This document shows, piece after piece, positions 25,844 through 38,204 of a stretch of DNA of 64,000 bases (positions within the stretch are counted from its first letter, which is position 1; every line of letters starts with the position of its first letter). The notes beneath the pieces were generated by a model, which saw nothing but the letters and a program-made list of their open reading frames with translations, searched no databases and was not told where the DNA came from. This stretch comes from Annona cherimola (taxonomy: Eukaryota > Streptophyta > Magnoliopsida > Magnoliales > Annonaceae). The translations under genes were made by a program, and so were the position numbers. The stretch is taken from contig CM059972.1 of assembly GCA_030490835.1 (NCBI GenBank), positions 15,167,764-15,231,763 of the forward strand, in the 5' to 3' direction.

Positions 25844-26039
25844 TGAATGTACTTTTCTATAATCAACTTGACCCAAGCTTCTTATACGAGAGAGACAGCT
25901 AACACTCGAAGGCTCGAAGCTCCCATTCAAGACATCAAGCTCTTAACTCCTCCTAAGAACTGATCCCAGACCAGTAGCGACAACTCCCATGGCCAGTGCT
26001 AACCGGGCTACTACGGTGTTGGCGAGATCGTCTACTTAA

Positions 26040-26078
26040 ATACATCTCTTTTCTTTATCAAAAAGATACATCTCTTTT
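26040..26078 (+). mobile_element. Micro-insertion CTTTATCAAAAAG between 13-bp direct repeats
   Basis: ATACATCTCTTTT occurs at 26040-26052 and 26066-26078. The 13-bp insert contains TTATCAAAA, identical to the end of the 86-bp LINE tail at 32.7 kb. Confidence 0.55.
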
Positions 26079-26940
26079 ACAAAATAATAATAGTTTCTCC
26101 TGATGTGCGTAAACTCCTTACTAGTGTTAATTAATTAGCTGAACTTCGCCAAACGCTTGCATGAACCATAATTTTTTTATTTTTTATTTTTTTATTTTTT
26201 TTGTTTCTTAGCACATGGATGTGGGGCTACGCATGTATTTTCCATAATAATTTTTTCAATTTTCCATCCGTCTGAGTATTTCTTATTTAATTTTCGAAAT
26301 AAGTCCCCTTTTCATGTGCCGGCCTTGGAAAGGGGCATTTTTTTATTTTAGAAATCCAATAAAAAAAACTTAAAAATATCTTACAGAAACATTGCAGTAA
26401 GGTGCATTTTTGGCAACTCTTATTAGTAAGGAAAAATCTTTATTAATGAAGAAAATGGATACAAAAGTAAAAATCTTATGATGATACTTTTGTAGATAAG
26501 AGAAAATTTTATTACTTACCATGAAACTTTTATAGGTAAGAAAAATCAAAATTTTCTTTAACAACCAAATTATAACCTTTTGTAAGGAAATCTTCTTTGC
26601 TAAAAATTAAAATTTTTGTAGTATGAAAAATACATGTTTGGGCTGTCATACATGTGCTAAAAATTAAGAATCATGGTTCATGCAAGCCTATGCATTGAAT
26701 CATAACTCGTATTCATTTGGGTTGCCGAATACTGGGTTGATAGCACGGTCCTTAAAACATCCCAAATATTTGACCTCAAAAAAACATCCCAAACATTTTC
26801 ATTTGGGTGACCCAATAATGACATAGATCAACGTGGTTTTTCTCTTCCCACTTTGGCTTGTAGCCATGTCAGACAATTATGGACATGTCAGACAATTATG
26901 AGTCATTCCACGAAATTGTGGTAAAAATGGGGATTTTGTG

Positions 26941-26999
26941 GCGGGGGGGGGGGGGGGGGGCGGGGGGGGGCGGGGGTGGGGTTGGGTTGGGTGGGGTGG
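26941..26999 (+). repeat. Poly-G tract with G-quadruplex potential
   Basis: Starting GCGGGGGGGG, the tract has an uninterrupted run of 18 G's, then two further long G-runs separated by single C's, then GGGTTGGGTTGGGTGGGG. There are many more than four G-runs of three or more, so the plus strand could form several quadruplexes. Such a homopolymer may also be unreliable in assembly. Confidence 0.8.
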
Positions 27000-29900
27000 T
27001 CGTCGTGTAGAGAGAGAGAGAGGCTAGCTAGAATTGCAGCATTTCCCACCGAGTGAAAATGCAGACGCAAGATCTGCTACAAGAAACTTGATTTTTTGCA
27101 AGTTGCAAATATTTTGAGGCGTATATAGCCTCACTTAAAAGGAAATTATTTACTTGACTTAAGTGTATATTAAAATATCTATTTATGTGCTTCAGGAATA
27201 AAATATCTCCTTACAAAAGACTATTCGATGTAAATTATAGTAAAAAAAGTTGTTGATTATGTAATCTTTTCTTAGGGGGTAAAATTGCATTTTGTTGGTT
27301 AAGCATGCGAAAAACATGGGAAGACCGGGAGAGAACGAAACACAGACGAACACGTATGTATGCATCCAAAAAACGTGGGAGGGAGAGAGACGGAATGGTT
27401 AGAGGGAAAAATACTAAAAATTATTTAGTTATATTTATATAAAGAGAGAAAGCGAGCGAGCGAGCGGATGAGGGTTTTGTTTTTTTGTGGTGGGGGGTGG
27501 TATGGTGGCGAGGGCAGGGGCGGTGGAGGAGGAGGAGGAGGAGGAGGATGAGGATTTGATCTCGGCTCTTGACTTGAAACAAGCCATCACGATTTCCCTC
27601 CCTACCAAAGAGAGAAGCATTTGAGCTGTGCTCTTGACTTGAAACAACCCAACTGGTCATGATACAACCCAAAGCAATGGACGGGGAAATGGAAATTTCA
27701 CAAGTGGCCATAGTTTTCATATAATATAGCATCCTAACTTTGACGAACGGTCTTCATCCTAACTGTGTCGGTTAATCATTACTCTTTACATACACGTGCG
27801 GTGTGCATGGAAGAAATAGTAAAGAACTTCATGGAATTGGAGCCTTTGAAAAGAACGAAAATGGTAAATTAACCTATTCAATGAGGATGACAGAGAGGAG
27901 CGTACCCTTCTGCGTTCTTCATCTTCTCTTTTCGTCTTTCCTACCTGATGCAGAAGGAAGAAACGCTGCTTCGAAGTTGATGAAATAGATGTTGGTGATG
28001 CCCACTTATATACATGTTGAGAGGGGAAGAGCTTTCTGGAGCCAGTTCCGGAAATGGAACGAGATTTTTAACAAGAAAAGTAACACTGTATGGCTGTAAC
28101 TCATTTGCGTAGCCAAACGGTTGACATCTCCATTTATTATTTGGAAAGTGTTTCTCGTTTTTTTTTGGTATCATCAAGTTCACCAGATTTGCAAAAATGT
28201 TTTAGAACCTTAATGTAATAAATATTGAGATGTATGTAAATATAACAATAAAAAAAGAAATAATAGAATTTTTTATAATGTGATTGGTGGATAGCAGGAT
28301 AAGGGATAAAAAAAAAAACTCCACTTCTTTGATTGTTTTCACACGAGTTGACATTTTGACTAACTGCTCTTACTTTTTCAGTTAAATACTTTTTTCATTT
28401 CCATTATTTTCCATATCTTTTCGTATATACAAATATCCTATCATTATTTCCATTATATTACATAATTCTCACTATTTTTTAAAATTTTCACTCGACGACA
28501 AGCACACTTATTTGTTTGATATTTGGCAAAGTAGAGTATTCACCTTCCCAGTGAACACATATCTTCTACTTTTTTTTAATTGGACCACTTATCTCGAGTG
28601 ACAAGGTAATTGATGGAGGTATACTCTAATTACAACTTAGATAGAATAAGGATGAAATAAAAATGTAAGATGAAGAAATTATTCATGTGTAATAAGAATG
28701 AGAAAATGTGTATCGAAAATAAAATATGTAAGCTCTTATTTTTTAGACTGGGAAAATCTTTTTGAATAGTAGAAGATTCCATCCCATCCTACAATCATCT
28801 TATCTTAGATCTAAACAAATACTAAAGGAAGAAAAACAAAACCACTATTTCTACTTAAAATCGAACTTTGGACCTTTTTGCATTAACACTCTATACTCAC
28901 ATTTTTACTTTAAAGGCATGTTTGGTAATCTACCTCTATAGTTTTTTTTATAGTTTTCTCTATTCTATACATTCTCTCATAAATGATCGACCTATCAATA
29001 ATCTTATTTTTTCAACTTTATCCCTTGTACTTCAATAATTTTTCTTACTATCATATCTTTTCCAATATCACCTTATCATTTTATATCAATTACATAGCTT
29101 CTAAAATATTACATTTCTTATTTCTTGCACTATTCTGAGATTCCACAAAAAATTCATATTACCAAGAGGCACGTAATTTAACATATTACCCGTTATCCTA
29201 ATTTTCCCAAATATTACCCCTACATCCTAATTTTTTTTCACACAACTATCGAGGTTGCCACACTTTACACTCATGCCTTTTTATAGTGATTGATCTTGAA
29301 CAGTTTGTTAGAGACAACACTGAGGTAATTTAAGGAGGAAGTCATGATAAATTGAGGCTATTGAGATGTTAGAGAACAATATATTCAATTCCAATCAATT
29401 ACAGGTCAACGACTAGACGAGATGAAGGAAGTTTTTAAAGAAAAATATTAATAATAAAATATAATAGTTTTCATGCACGTCGAACTCTTCTTATTTAGGT
29501 CGCTTTATTCAACTTGCTTAGTTTTTCTATAATTGTATATTATTATTTAGTTTTATATTCTGAAAAATATTTAAATCAAACATTTGGGTGGACATACATA
29601 AAATAATAACTTTTATAATTAATAAATAATAATTTATATCTTAATTTCCATGTGATTAGGACATTAATTTTATGCTCTTATAATAATAAAATAATATTCA
29701 TTGTTTTGACAACCAATTAATTAATTAATATTGGTAGCATTCAAGTAAGTTAGCAATAGAGCACTCGTCTCCATACCTATTTGAAGGTTCACTTATGTTT
29801 GTTACTAAATTAAAAGAAATTGGAACTTCAATATCTAAGGTGCTTTTGTCTAGAGGAAAATGTGAAGTGAACTATTGAAATAGAAAAGTCAACATTCAAC

Positions 29901-30518
29901 CACCCTGCTTTTAAAAAATTTACCCTAATATTTCGTTAATATTTCATTAATTTTTCATATCTTTTTATCAAAATTATATATTTATTTTTATTTTCAGTTC
30001 GCTCTTATTACATCCAATTCATTTTTATTCTCTATTTTCCCTTCTTCAACAGACAAACACCCCTGTGTTTGCAAAACAAAAAGAATTTTTTTTCCCATAC
30101 TTGTCAACAAAACTATTTCATTTTACCATCATATTTTTATATTTTTATATATAATTATTTTATCTATTTCTATTTTATTCCGTTTACTCGTAATCATTAT
30201 CCTTGTTTCTACTCGTAATCATTATCCTTGTTTCTACTCATAATCATTACCCTTAAGATATATTATCATCCGATCTCTCTCTTAAGTTTTCCCCCGATTT
30301 TTTTTGTCAATTTTTTTTAAAAATCTTCATTCAATTTCGTGTCGGCTGGGAATTGAATTCCTTTTACTAATGGAAGAAATTGCAAATGAATCGAGGAAGT
30401 TGACTTCTACCACGGCCAGCAATATCTGCTTTTTGCATTTATGTGCCAGCTAAATCATCTCTTCCACACTGTACGAAATCCCAGTGCAAATAAAGACATG
30501 TTTTGCCTTGTGGTAAAA

Positions 30519-30573
30519 GTAATATAAGCCCTTTTCAGAAAAAAAAAAAAAAAAAAAGAAGGTAACGTAAGCC
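30519..30573 (+). mobile_element. Micro-insertion CTTTTCAG plus A-run between 12-bp direct repeats
   Basis: GTAATATAAGCC (30519-30530) and GTAACGTAAGCC (30562-30573) match at 10 of 12 positions. The insert starts CTTTTCAG followed by a long A-run, nearly the same as the end of the LINE at 7.8 kb (CTTTTCAT then A's). Confidence 0.5.
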
Positions 30574-32633
30574 GTAGGTCTGTATTTTAGATGAAAAGCT
30601 TCTGTTTCTGACTTCTGGCCAAAGAAAATGAGACTACCTTAAACGTCAAAAGTGAATGGGCACGTCAGTTCAATTTGTGCTTTATCTTACTATTTTATCT
30701 CAAATTCAGTTTAGTCATTAATTTTATTATCATGTATGTATTTCCCTCAGAATGAAAAATCATTTCAATCTATTATCAGCATCATTTTCAAAATTAAAGT
30801 CACTTAAGAGTGATTTAAAAACCATTAAAAATTATTTGTTCATTATAAGAACCTATAACGTTCTAATTCGATATCTAAAATATCTATTCCATTTAAAATA
30901 ATGATTTCATATCATAATATTCTATAACATTAATGCATGAATCCAAGTGATTTTCTAAATCTATATGCATTTTTATATAATTTTAGAAGATGTGGCTCAT
31001 ATACAACTTCAATCAATATGATTTTAGCAATTAAGTAAAATAAATAGAGTTGAACATAATAAACAGATTGAATTTAACATAAAATTAAAAATGCAGCTTA
31101 AAATTGGATGATTGTATCAATTCATTCTGGCAGGAAGGATGCAAAGAAGACAGCGCAAGAGAATGTATAAACAGCAGTAAGAAATGTATCAAACACTCTA
31201 GCAATAAAGGTTAAAGCGCTTACGCTCCCCAGATTGCAAACGAAGGCCTAAACAGGCCAAGTCAAGATTAAGAAAGTTATTAGGATATAAAATTTTTTTC
31301 TTTTTTGAAAAAATCAAACCTAATAATATCCCTTCCATGATTTGGCCTATGATGATAATTTTTGGAGTATGCTGGGAACGATGCCTCGAAGGAAAGTATC
31401 CAAACCAAATAACAAAAAAAGCGTGCAAGTAACCTTCACATGACACCCACTTCTCCGATGTTGAACCTTTGTAAAAATCGTAGTCCAATCTTATTACAAC
31501 GGGTGAAAATTTGCCCATGGCCCAGTCTAACCGTATCTTTTATGGAATGTCAGAAGTACATAGAAGTATGGGATAAGATATGGTACGGCAAAAGTGGTAA
31601 GAATTATAAGAGAGCGTGGGGTGGTGAAAAATAAAATATTTTAAAAATTACATGATTAATATGAAATAATAAAAATAAATTTGAAATAAATAAGTTTGTT
31701 CAAATAATAATAAAAATAATTAAAATACAGGAATAAAAATAAAAAATATAACGATAAGAAATAATGAAATTCGAAATCCCAGATACCATAGTTTACCGCA
31801 CCATCTTTACTGGGCACGTTTACCTACAATGTTTGATGAGAGAGACTGTACGGGAGATTATTATGTCATTCATTCACATATTCAAGCCCTTCTCGTTATT
31901 GTATATCACTGCCCCTAAATAAATACTGGGAATGACATTGCATCAGAATCACCATTAACAAGATCGTGACCCAACATAACTCTACGCAACCTACAAATAT
32001 AGTTTTTATAAAAAATAAAAGAATTCTAAACTAAAATTCTTATTTGCAATTTCAATTATGATAACTTGTAAAATAAAAGTCTCTTTTGCAACTTCAATTA
32101 TGACAACTTATATTTCATTTATTTTATTAATCAAAACATTTTAGTAGTTAGTATTTAAGTTCCACATCGATATGGCTTTAATTTATAGTTAAAATTTTTA
32201 AACTTGACCTATATTTTCAACCTGTATTACCCACTTTGTCCTGACTGATAGTTGACCGAAGCTTGAGTCATCTTCTAAATATTAAGATTAGAACTAAGTT
32301 TAACTTAACTCTAACTTAATATAATAGACAATGTTAGGTAAGAGGTTTTCAAAATGTTTAATAATTTGAAACATATGTATCTGTATATCGAGTTTTAATT
32401 CTTTATAGGTGTTTTGAGTTTTTTTTTTTTTTTTCATTTTTGTGTGGACTAACATGTATTAAGTTCATGTATCAAAATTTATTGTTTTAAATATATAATT
32501 TTTATAATTTAAAAATTAACAATTTCACCCATTTAATATTAAATAAGGTGGCATTATTGATTTCGACACCAGAAAATATATAAAATTTTAAAATGGGAAA
32601 TTTTGGTATATATAAAGATTAAATGTGGCCTAG

Positions 32634-32719
32634 GTACAGAACAATTATAATTTGATTTGGTGAGTTTCCCCACCAAGTTAGGCAATAGGTGATTGGTAAT
32701 GTAATACTTGTTATCAAAA
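32634..32719 (+). mobile_element. 86-bp LINE tail insertion with perfect 20-bp target duplication
   Basis: An 86-bp insert ending TAATACTTGTTATCAAAA is flanked by perfect 20-bp copies of AAAGATTAAATGTGGCCTAG (32614-32633 and 32720-32739). The A-rich 3' end and long target duplication are the signature of L1-type target-primed reverse transcription. The TTATCAAAA end matches ends of plant LINEs as I know them. No coding sequence remains. Confidence 0.8.
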
Positions 32720-33023
32720 AAAGATTAAATGTGGCCTAGCGTAAAAATGAAAAGGAAAACAAGTATGAAAAAGGAGTTAAAATCACTTATATATACATAT
32801 ATATGTATATTGAGACTAGATATCCTGTCAAAATGCAATTGAGGTTGGGTTGACCCACATGATAATAACCCAACTTTGTTTCCAACTCTTGAGTTCCTAA
32901 CCAAAAATTAGCCTATAGATAATCTAAAAAGTAATAAAATTTTAAAAAATATTTTTACAATGGAAGAAAATAATATAATATGATAAAGATAATAATAAAG
33001 AGTGTAGAGAATAAATTTAGAAT

Positions 33024-33375
33024 AATTTACAGATATACCCACATAATTTGACCATAATTGTAAATATGTTTGCATAGTTTTAGAAATCACGAACAACCCC
33101 CACATAGTTCGACCATAATTGCAGATATACTCTTGCTGTTATAATGTCATTATGGTGTCGTTACTGCACCGTTACGGTGTGGGTATACTTGAAAATCTAT
33201 ACAAACTACATATCTTTGCAAATGTACTTATGCTTTAACAATACAGTAATGGTGCTATAACAGCATGAGTATATTTACACTTATAGTTAAATTATATGAG
33301 GTTACTTGCAAATCCAAAAACTATATGGGTATATTCGCAATTATGGTCGAACTAAGTAGTCGCGTTTGCAAATCA
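33024..33375. mobile_element. Fold-back repeat with ACCATAATTG arms, nested in a Tourist MITE
   Basis: Arms carry CACATAATTTGACCATAATTG at the left and, inverted, the same kind of motif (TTCGACCATAATTGCGAATAT) at the right. The interior is rich in short inverted copies of GGTGCAGTAACG-like sequence. The flanks 32925-33022 and 33376-33420 are the two halves of one Tourist-family copy, so this element inserted into it. A second copy lies at 34120-34440. Confidence 0.6.
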
Positions 33376-34119
33376 TTGTATATAAATAATTAAAAAGTAA
33401 GACAGTTATATAGGAAGATTAATTTCTTGCACCATACTTTGACTAACGACTTCTTCCTATGCTAATTTTTGCGATTGCATTAATAGTTGGATTAGTACCG
33501 TAAGAAGAAAAGTAAACAATTTCAAGAAAAATTTTTTCTTAAGATATTACAAATCAAGCTTATTTGCAAAGGAGATAACAAACTTCTACCCTATCCTTAG
33601 GGGAGACTAAGCTCTTACTGAGGTCAACTAACCCACCATTATGTAGCAGCTGGAATTTGAGACACGCGTGGAAACTTGCTATATCCTTATTCTAGCACCA
33701 TGGCCAACCTAGCAACGCTCGGTTGACAAGTCCAACTATTAGCTTTAATTTTGAAGAATTCTTTAATTTTTAGGCAATGTGAAAGTTCCAAGTCTTGCAC
33801 TGTTTTTAATATCTCCCCTTCCTACTTAAAAGCACTTTTTTCCTATTTTTCTCAAATGAATATAAATTTTAACTATGTATCTATAGAAAATATTGCTTTT
33901 GGAATTAGAAGATAAAGCTCCTCCTATCTAGATTGAAGCACGACGTCTAGCACATAGGCTAGAGGTAAGTACCACTTGTGTTAGGCGTTCACAGTTTAGA
34001 TGTAATGTTGCAAGTGTATATGCCATGCCTTGAATACACGGTATTGTTGGTTAAACCATTGTATCACCAATGATGGAGATTCATAATTGAGTAATTTGAT
34101 TATGAGATTAAAAATGGGG

Positions 34120-34440
34120 TGATTTCAAATATATCAATTTAGTTTTACTATAACTACAAATATACTCATATAGTTTCAGAAACGGTAAATTACTCATACA
34201 TTATTTGACCATAATTACAAATATACTTACGTCATTACAACGCCGTTATTGCACCATTACGGTGTTGGTGTATTTGCAATTTCAAAAATTAAGTGGGATT
34301 TTTAATTTTTACAAATATACCCACGCTATAACGGTGCACTAACGACGTTATAACAGTGTAAGTATATTTGTAATTATGGTCAAACTACGCGGAGATAATT
34401 TGCAAATTTTAAAACTATATGAGTATATTTGCAAATTGCC
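34120..34440. mobile_element. Second copy of the ACCATAATTG fold-back repeat
   Basis: Shares with 33024-33375 the TTTGACCATAATTACAAATATAC arms (ends inverted) and the central GCACCATTACGGTGT / CACTAACGACGTTATAAC blocks. The ends are approximate. Confidence 0.6.
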
Positions 34441-34807
34441 CTAAAAATTATACATGATCCCATAATACACCATTAATCTAGATTCAATAGAAAATAATCA
34501 AGCATGCCAAGAAATAAAATTCAACATAAAGCAATTAATATCCATAAAATCTAGTTGGTTTGGATCACCCTTGTTTGATCTCCCCATGCGAGAATGCAAA
34601 CTTAATCTTCCATATATGTTGGTGGGAGTCGGTAGACTCTCATATTGATAGGTGGGGAGCATTTTGTTTTCCTTGTGCTTAATTGTGATATGAGATGATG
34701 AGATGTAATATTCTACTAAATAAAAAATGATAAATATGAAATATGCAATTTTTTTAAAAAAATTACACGTAAGAAATTGAACGCGTTTATTGTATCAGTT
34801 GATTCCG

Positions 34808-34975
34808 ATGTCCCAAACTCAGAAAACGATTCTATTGTTTTTATCCTTATCTTTTATCCTCATATATGTTTTGACATATGCCTATGAAAATAATTTATTT
34901 TTCAATCAAAATTCTTTGCAATTCCACGATCCACCACATAATAAGCAAATCAACGCCAGGAATTTAACCCTTTAG
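34808..34975 (+). CDS. Possible small secreted or membrane-anchored protein (55 aa), unproven
   Basis: An ATG-started frame of 55 codons ending in TAG. Residues 1-7 (MSQTQKT) are polar, about 8-25 hydrophobic (ILLFLSLSFILIYVLTYA), then a polar Asn/Gln/His-rich tail with DPPHNKQ. This layout fits a signal peptide followed by a short peptide, or the anchor end of a longer type II membrane protein. I recognise no family. In AT-rich DNA, hydrophobic frames arise by chance, so it is reported as a candidate only. No neighbouring exon was identified. Confidence 0.2.
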   Translation: MSQTQKTILLFLSLSFILIYVLTYAYENNLFFNQNSLQFHDPPHNKQINARNLTL

Positions 34976-35431
34976 ATAAAATACCTCTATAATTCATAGG
35001 TTGTTTGTACACGATCAAGCACACTATACATACATGACACACTTCCTAATCCCCCCATCCAAACAAACACTAAAAATGTCAACATAGAATGAATGTTTGC
35101 AGGTGAAATTTCCCACCACCATTTACGATGGCAAGTGACGTCCACGTAAATAAATATAAGATGGTGACGCGTGCAAGTGGCCGGGCACAATATTGAATTT
35201 AGAAAAGACAGATACGTGCGTTTATGTCCATAGTCGTTGGGTTCATTTTCCCCCCTCATGCGGGAACCAACCACTTGATATCTGGCTTTTACATAATTGG
35301 AATTGCTCTTGCTTTGGTGAGCTTGAGGATAAGGAAGGCCTGTGTTTTCTCTATTGCAGCCAGCCAGCCAGCCAGCTGGTGAGTGGTTGGTACTTTAATT
35401 TTGATTGGTATTATATACATTGCAAAATATC

Positions 35432-36880
35432 ATTACGGCGCAGACATACGATGCAGTCTGCCGTAAAATGGGCCATATACATATTAGATTGCAATGAAAC
35501 TTTATACAATAATTTATCCATATAAAAATCATACTTTAGATAGTTTAGATATTGAAAATACCACTTTAAGGGTCTGTTTGGTAACAACAAAAAGTGATAA
35601 AAATGTGTAAAACTTTTCAACTTTTAGGGCCCAAATCACGAACTTGTCATTTCAGGCCATTTTTCAAACCATGCTGGCCGCCGTACCTAAGATTGATAGC
35701 ACCTGCGAGAAAGAGCTGTCACGCACCTCTTCGCTTCACCTTCCTTGGCGGGCAGCAGCTCACACATGGTTGAGCAGCAACTATTGGCATCTGCGAACTA
35801 ATATGGGCGCCTTTAACGAGCACAACAGCAGTCCACAATTAATGCCACTATTTTCGATCAGACAACAGTTAATGCGTGGAGCCTTTTAGCGGAGAAAACA
35901 TGCCAAAAAGTTTTACATGAATCCAAACAGACCCTAAACTTGATATTTATATTAAACTATTTTATTACGTTGATTTTGTACTATTTTAAGATGGGGGATC
36001 ATACAAATGTTGGATTTAGATAAATATTGGTATGCTAATAAAGTGAATAATTATAAATACAACGGGCAGGGTAGATTTTTCATTCACGATCATGTGGGGC
36101 CCACAGTGCATGGACTGCACGATGCAATCGCATGCACTGGAATATTTTCCTATATATACATATCCATGCACTGTGGGCCCTACATGATTATGAATGAAAA
36201 ATCCACCCTGCCAATTGTATTTATAATTGTTCACTTTATTAGCATACCAATGTTCATCTAAATCCAACATGTGTGTGGATATATATATAGAAAAATATTC
36301 TAGTACATGCGACTGTACCGTGCAGTCCATGCACCGTGGGCCTCACATGATCATGAATGAAAAATTCACCCTACCCATTGTATTTATAATTTTTCACTTT
36401 ATTAGCATACCAATGTTCATCTAAATCCAACATGTATGTGGTCTCCCATTTTAAAATGGTGCAAAATCGACGTAATAAAATAGTTTAATATAAATATTAA
36501 GTTTAAAATGGTATTTTCAATATCTAAATCGTCTAAAGTATCATTTTTATATAGATAAATGATTGTGTAAAGTTTCATTACAAGCTGATATGTGTGGGGC
36601 CCATTTTACAGTGGACTAAACCGTATTGCAATCACTTATCCATATATAAATCACACTTTACATGGTTTAGATGTTAAAAAAATCACTTTAAAGTTGTTAT
36701 TTATATCAAAGTAATTATTTTATTACATTGAATTTGTTCCATTTTCAAATGAGGTCCATACAAATATGTGATTGGGATGAAAATTGATATAGTAATAGAA
36801 TATATTATTCTAAGTGCAATGGGTGGAACAGATTATAATTTGATCATCACGTGGGCACTGCACTTAATTACTCCTCTATA
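35432..36880. repeat. Nested, inverted copies of a TA-flanked repeat (family B)
   Basis: Family B runs from GATGCAGTCTG..GTAAAATGGGCC through TTTTATTACGTTGATTTTGTAC to TCATGTGGGGCCCACAGTGC, followed by GGAATATTTTCCTATATATA. One plus-oriented copy spans 35432-36147, split by the Tourist MITE at 35570. An inverted end fragment (about 36165-36275), a full inverted copy (36290-36613) and another plus copy (to about 36875) follow. The result is a large imperfect palindrome. The window's first 150 bp are the right end of another copy. Confidence 0.6.
35570..35934. mobile_element. Tourist-type MITE with TAA target duplication and GC-rich interior
   Basis: Perfect termini GGGTCTGTTTGG and CCAAACAGACCC are flanked by TAA on both sides (35567-35569 and 35935-35937), the PIF-Harbinger hallmark. 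Joining the flanks restores an uninterrupted copy of the surrounding repeat. The interior (about 35640-35900) is clearly more GC-rich than the rest of the region and unlike the other Tourist copies here. It has an open frame of 81 codons with no recognisable domain. Confidence 0.85.
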
Positions 36881-37805
36881 TATTTATTCGGATTGGAATA
36901 TATATTGTGATATTTAATATTACAAATTACACATTTTTTTAGCCCTCATCATAGAAGGATATTTTGTAAATACCCTACTCTACGCGGACAATTGTAAATA
37001 CCCTGAACTGGGAGATAAATTTTATACTCTCAGCTATGGAAGATTCGAACACGGGCGCTGTGACATACAGCTACTGTCTATGACCCCGCTGGCGTGAGCT
37101 GTCGGTGCTTGATGCAGTAATTTCAGCCATCAGCAGCCGCACTTATCACCGGATCGTGGGATTTTTGGGTTTTACACCGGTTTTGTACGATTGAACCGAA
37201 TAAACACGAACTGGCTCAGTCAATCCGGTTGATTACCTGTGATTATACTGACGTGATGTAATAAGAATAAGAATAAGAGCAAAACGAACAAAGAAAAATT
37301 ATTAAGCTTTTTATATAGAAAATTTTGAAAATGACAATAAGAATAGTTGGGTAATTGAGCTATTGAATTACATTAGAAGCCCAAAGAAAGATGGAAAAAG
37401 GAGGAAAAATTTTCTAACTTTGTTTTTGCAACCAAACCCGCTGATAAATATATTCTACTTTGAACTCACAGGAAAATGCAAGCTGGAGACTCATCTTGGA
37501 TATATATCTCCACCTTTAGCTAACATGGGGATGATCCAATATTTTAGCTTGGTAAGTCACTAGATATGCAGATTAGGACAGTTTTGGCACTGTTGTGTAT
37601 TGATAGTATGTAGTAATGGATAACAAACTATACTAGTTAGCATGCTAACATAAGAGAAAAGCAACATTTAGCATATTAACCAATTTATCCTACTATCTAA
37701 TAGACACAATAGTTGGCATGAGACAGTATTAATACTATTTTAATTTGCGTCTTGTGACCATAATAAAGATTTTAATGGAAATCCATGTATGAACAATTCT
37801 AATTA

Positions 37806-38181
37806 GAAAAATGATCATGTTAGCTCCGGCTAAGTAAATGTCTCGTTTAGCCCTTCTTAAAAAATTCATTTATAATATTTGTATACACTTATTTATTTAA
37901 TTATATTCAGCATATAAACTAAGTTTTACCATTTTTGGATATGTGTATATATTTTTTTGAGATTTTTAAATATCTATGTGTATATATGTATTTAGAATAC
38001 TTCTATCTTTAAAAATCTCAAAATAATATATACACATATTCAAAAATGATAAATTATATTTATATATGAAATACATTTAGATAAACAAATATATAAAACA
38101 AAAAGCAAAAAAGTATTGTAAATGATTTTTTGAGGAGGACTAACCGAGACATTTGCATAGCAAAGACTAACAGGATCATTT
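37806..38181. mobile_element. Fold-back element with about 45-bp inverted ends
   Basis: Inverted ends AAATGATCATGTTAG (left) and, inverted, AAATGATCCTGTTAG (right), each followed by AAATGTCTCG and TTAG. The AT-rich interior is also a weak palindrome. Structure and part of the core resemble the fold-back MITEs above. It has no coding potential. Confidence 0.55.
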
Positions 38182-38204
38182 CTCTCCTAACTAAGGGTAG
38201 GAAT

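Larger units (their letters stand above)
26079..32610. repeat. Intergenic stretch without a recognisable gene
   Basis: Mostly AT-rich unclassified DNA. Features: the poly-G tract (listed); GAGCGAGC and (GGA)n low-complexity sequence at 27450-27550, followed by a duplicated CTCTTGACTTGAAACAA at about 27568 and 27632; Tourist-like units at about 28310-28510 and 28915-29175; and a 26-bp unit (TCTACTCGTAATCATTATCC...) repeated nearly three times at 30185-30250. The region 31130-31520 is less AT-rich; its longest minus-strand frame (106 codons) shows no known domain. Confidence 0.45.

Noticed and set aside
27421..27732. Minus-strand frames with a Ser/Leu homopolymer
   Set aside because: They come from the (GGA)n low-complexity tract at 27521-27550.
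31198..31518. 106-codon minus-strand frame
   Set aside because: No known domain, no splice context, and codons resemble the flanking non-coding AT-rich DNA including an AAAAAA-coded lysine run.
35644..35889. 81-codon frame in the middle of the 35.6-kb Tourist MITE
   Set aside because: It lies wholly inside a 365-bp MITE and has no recognisable domain.
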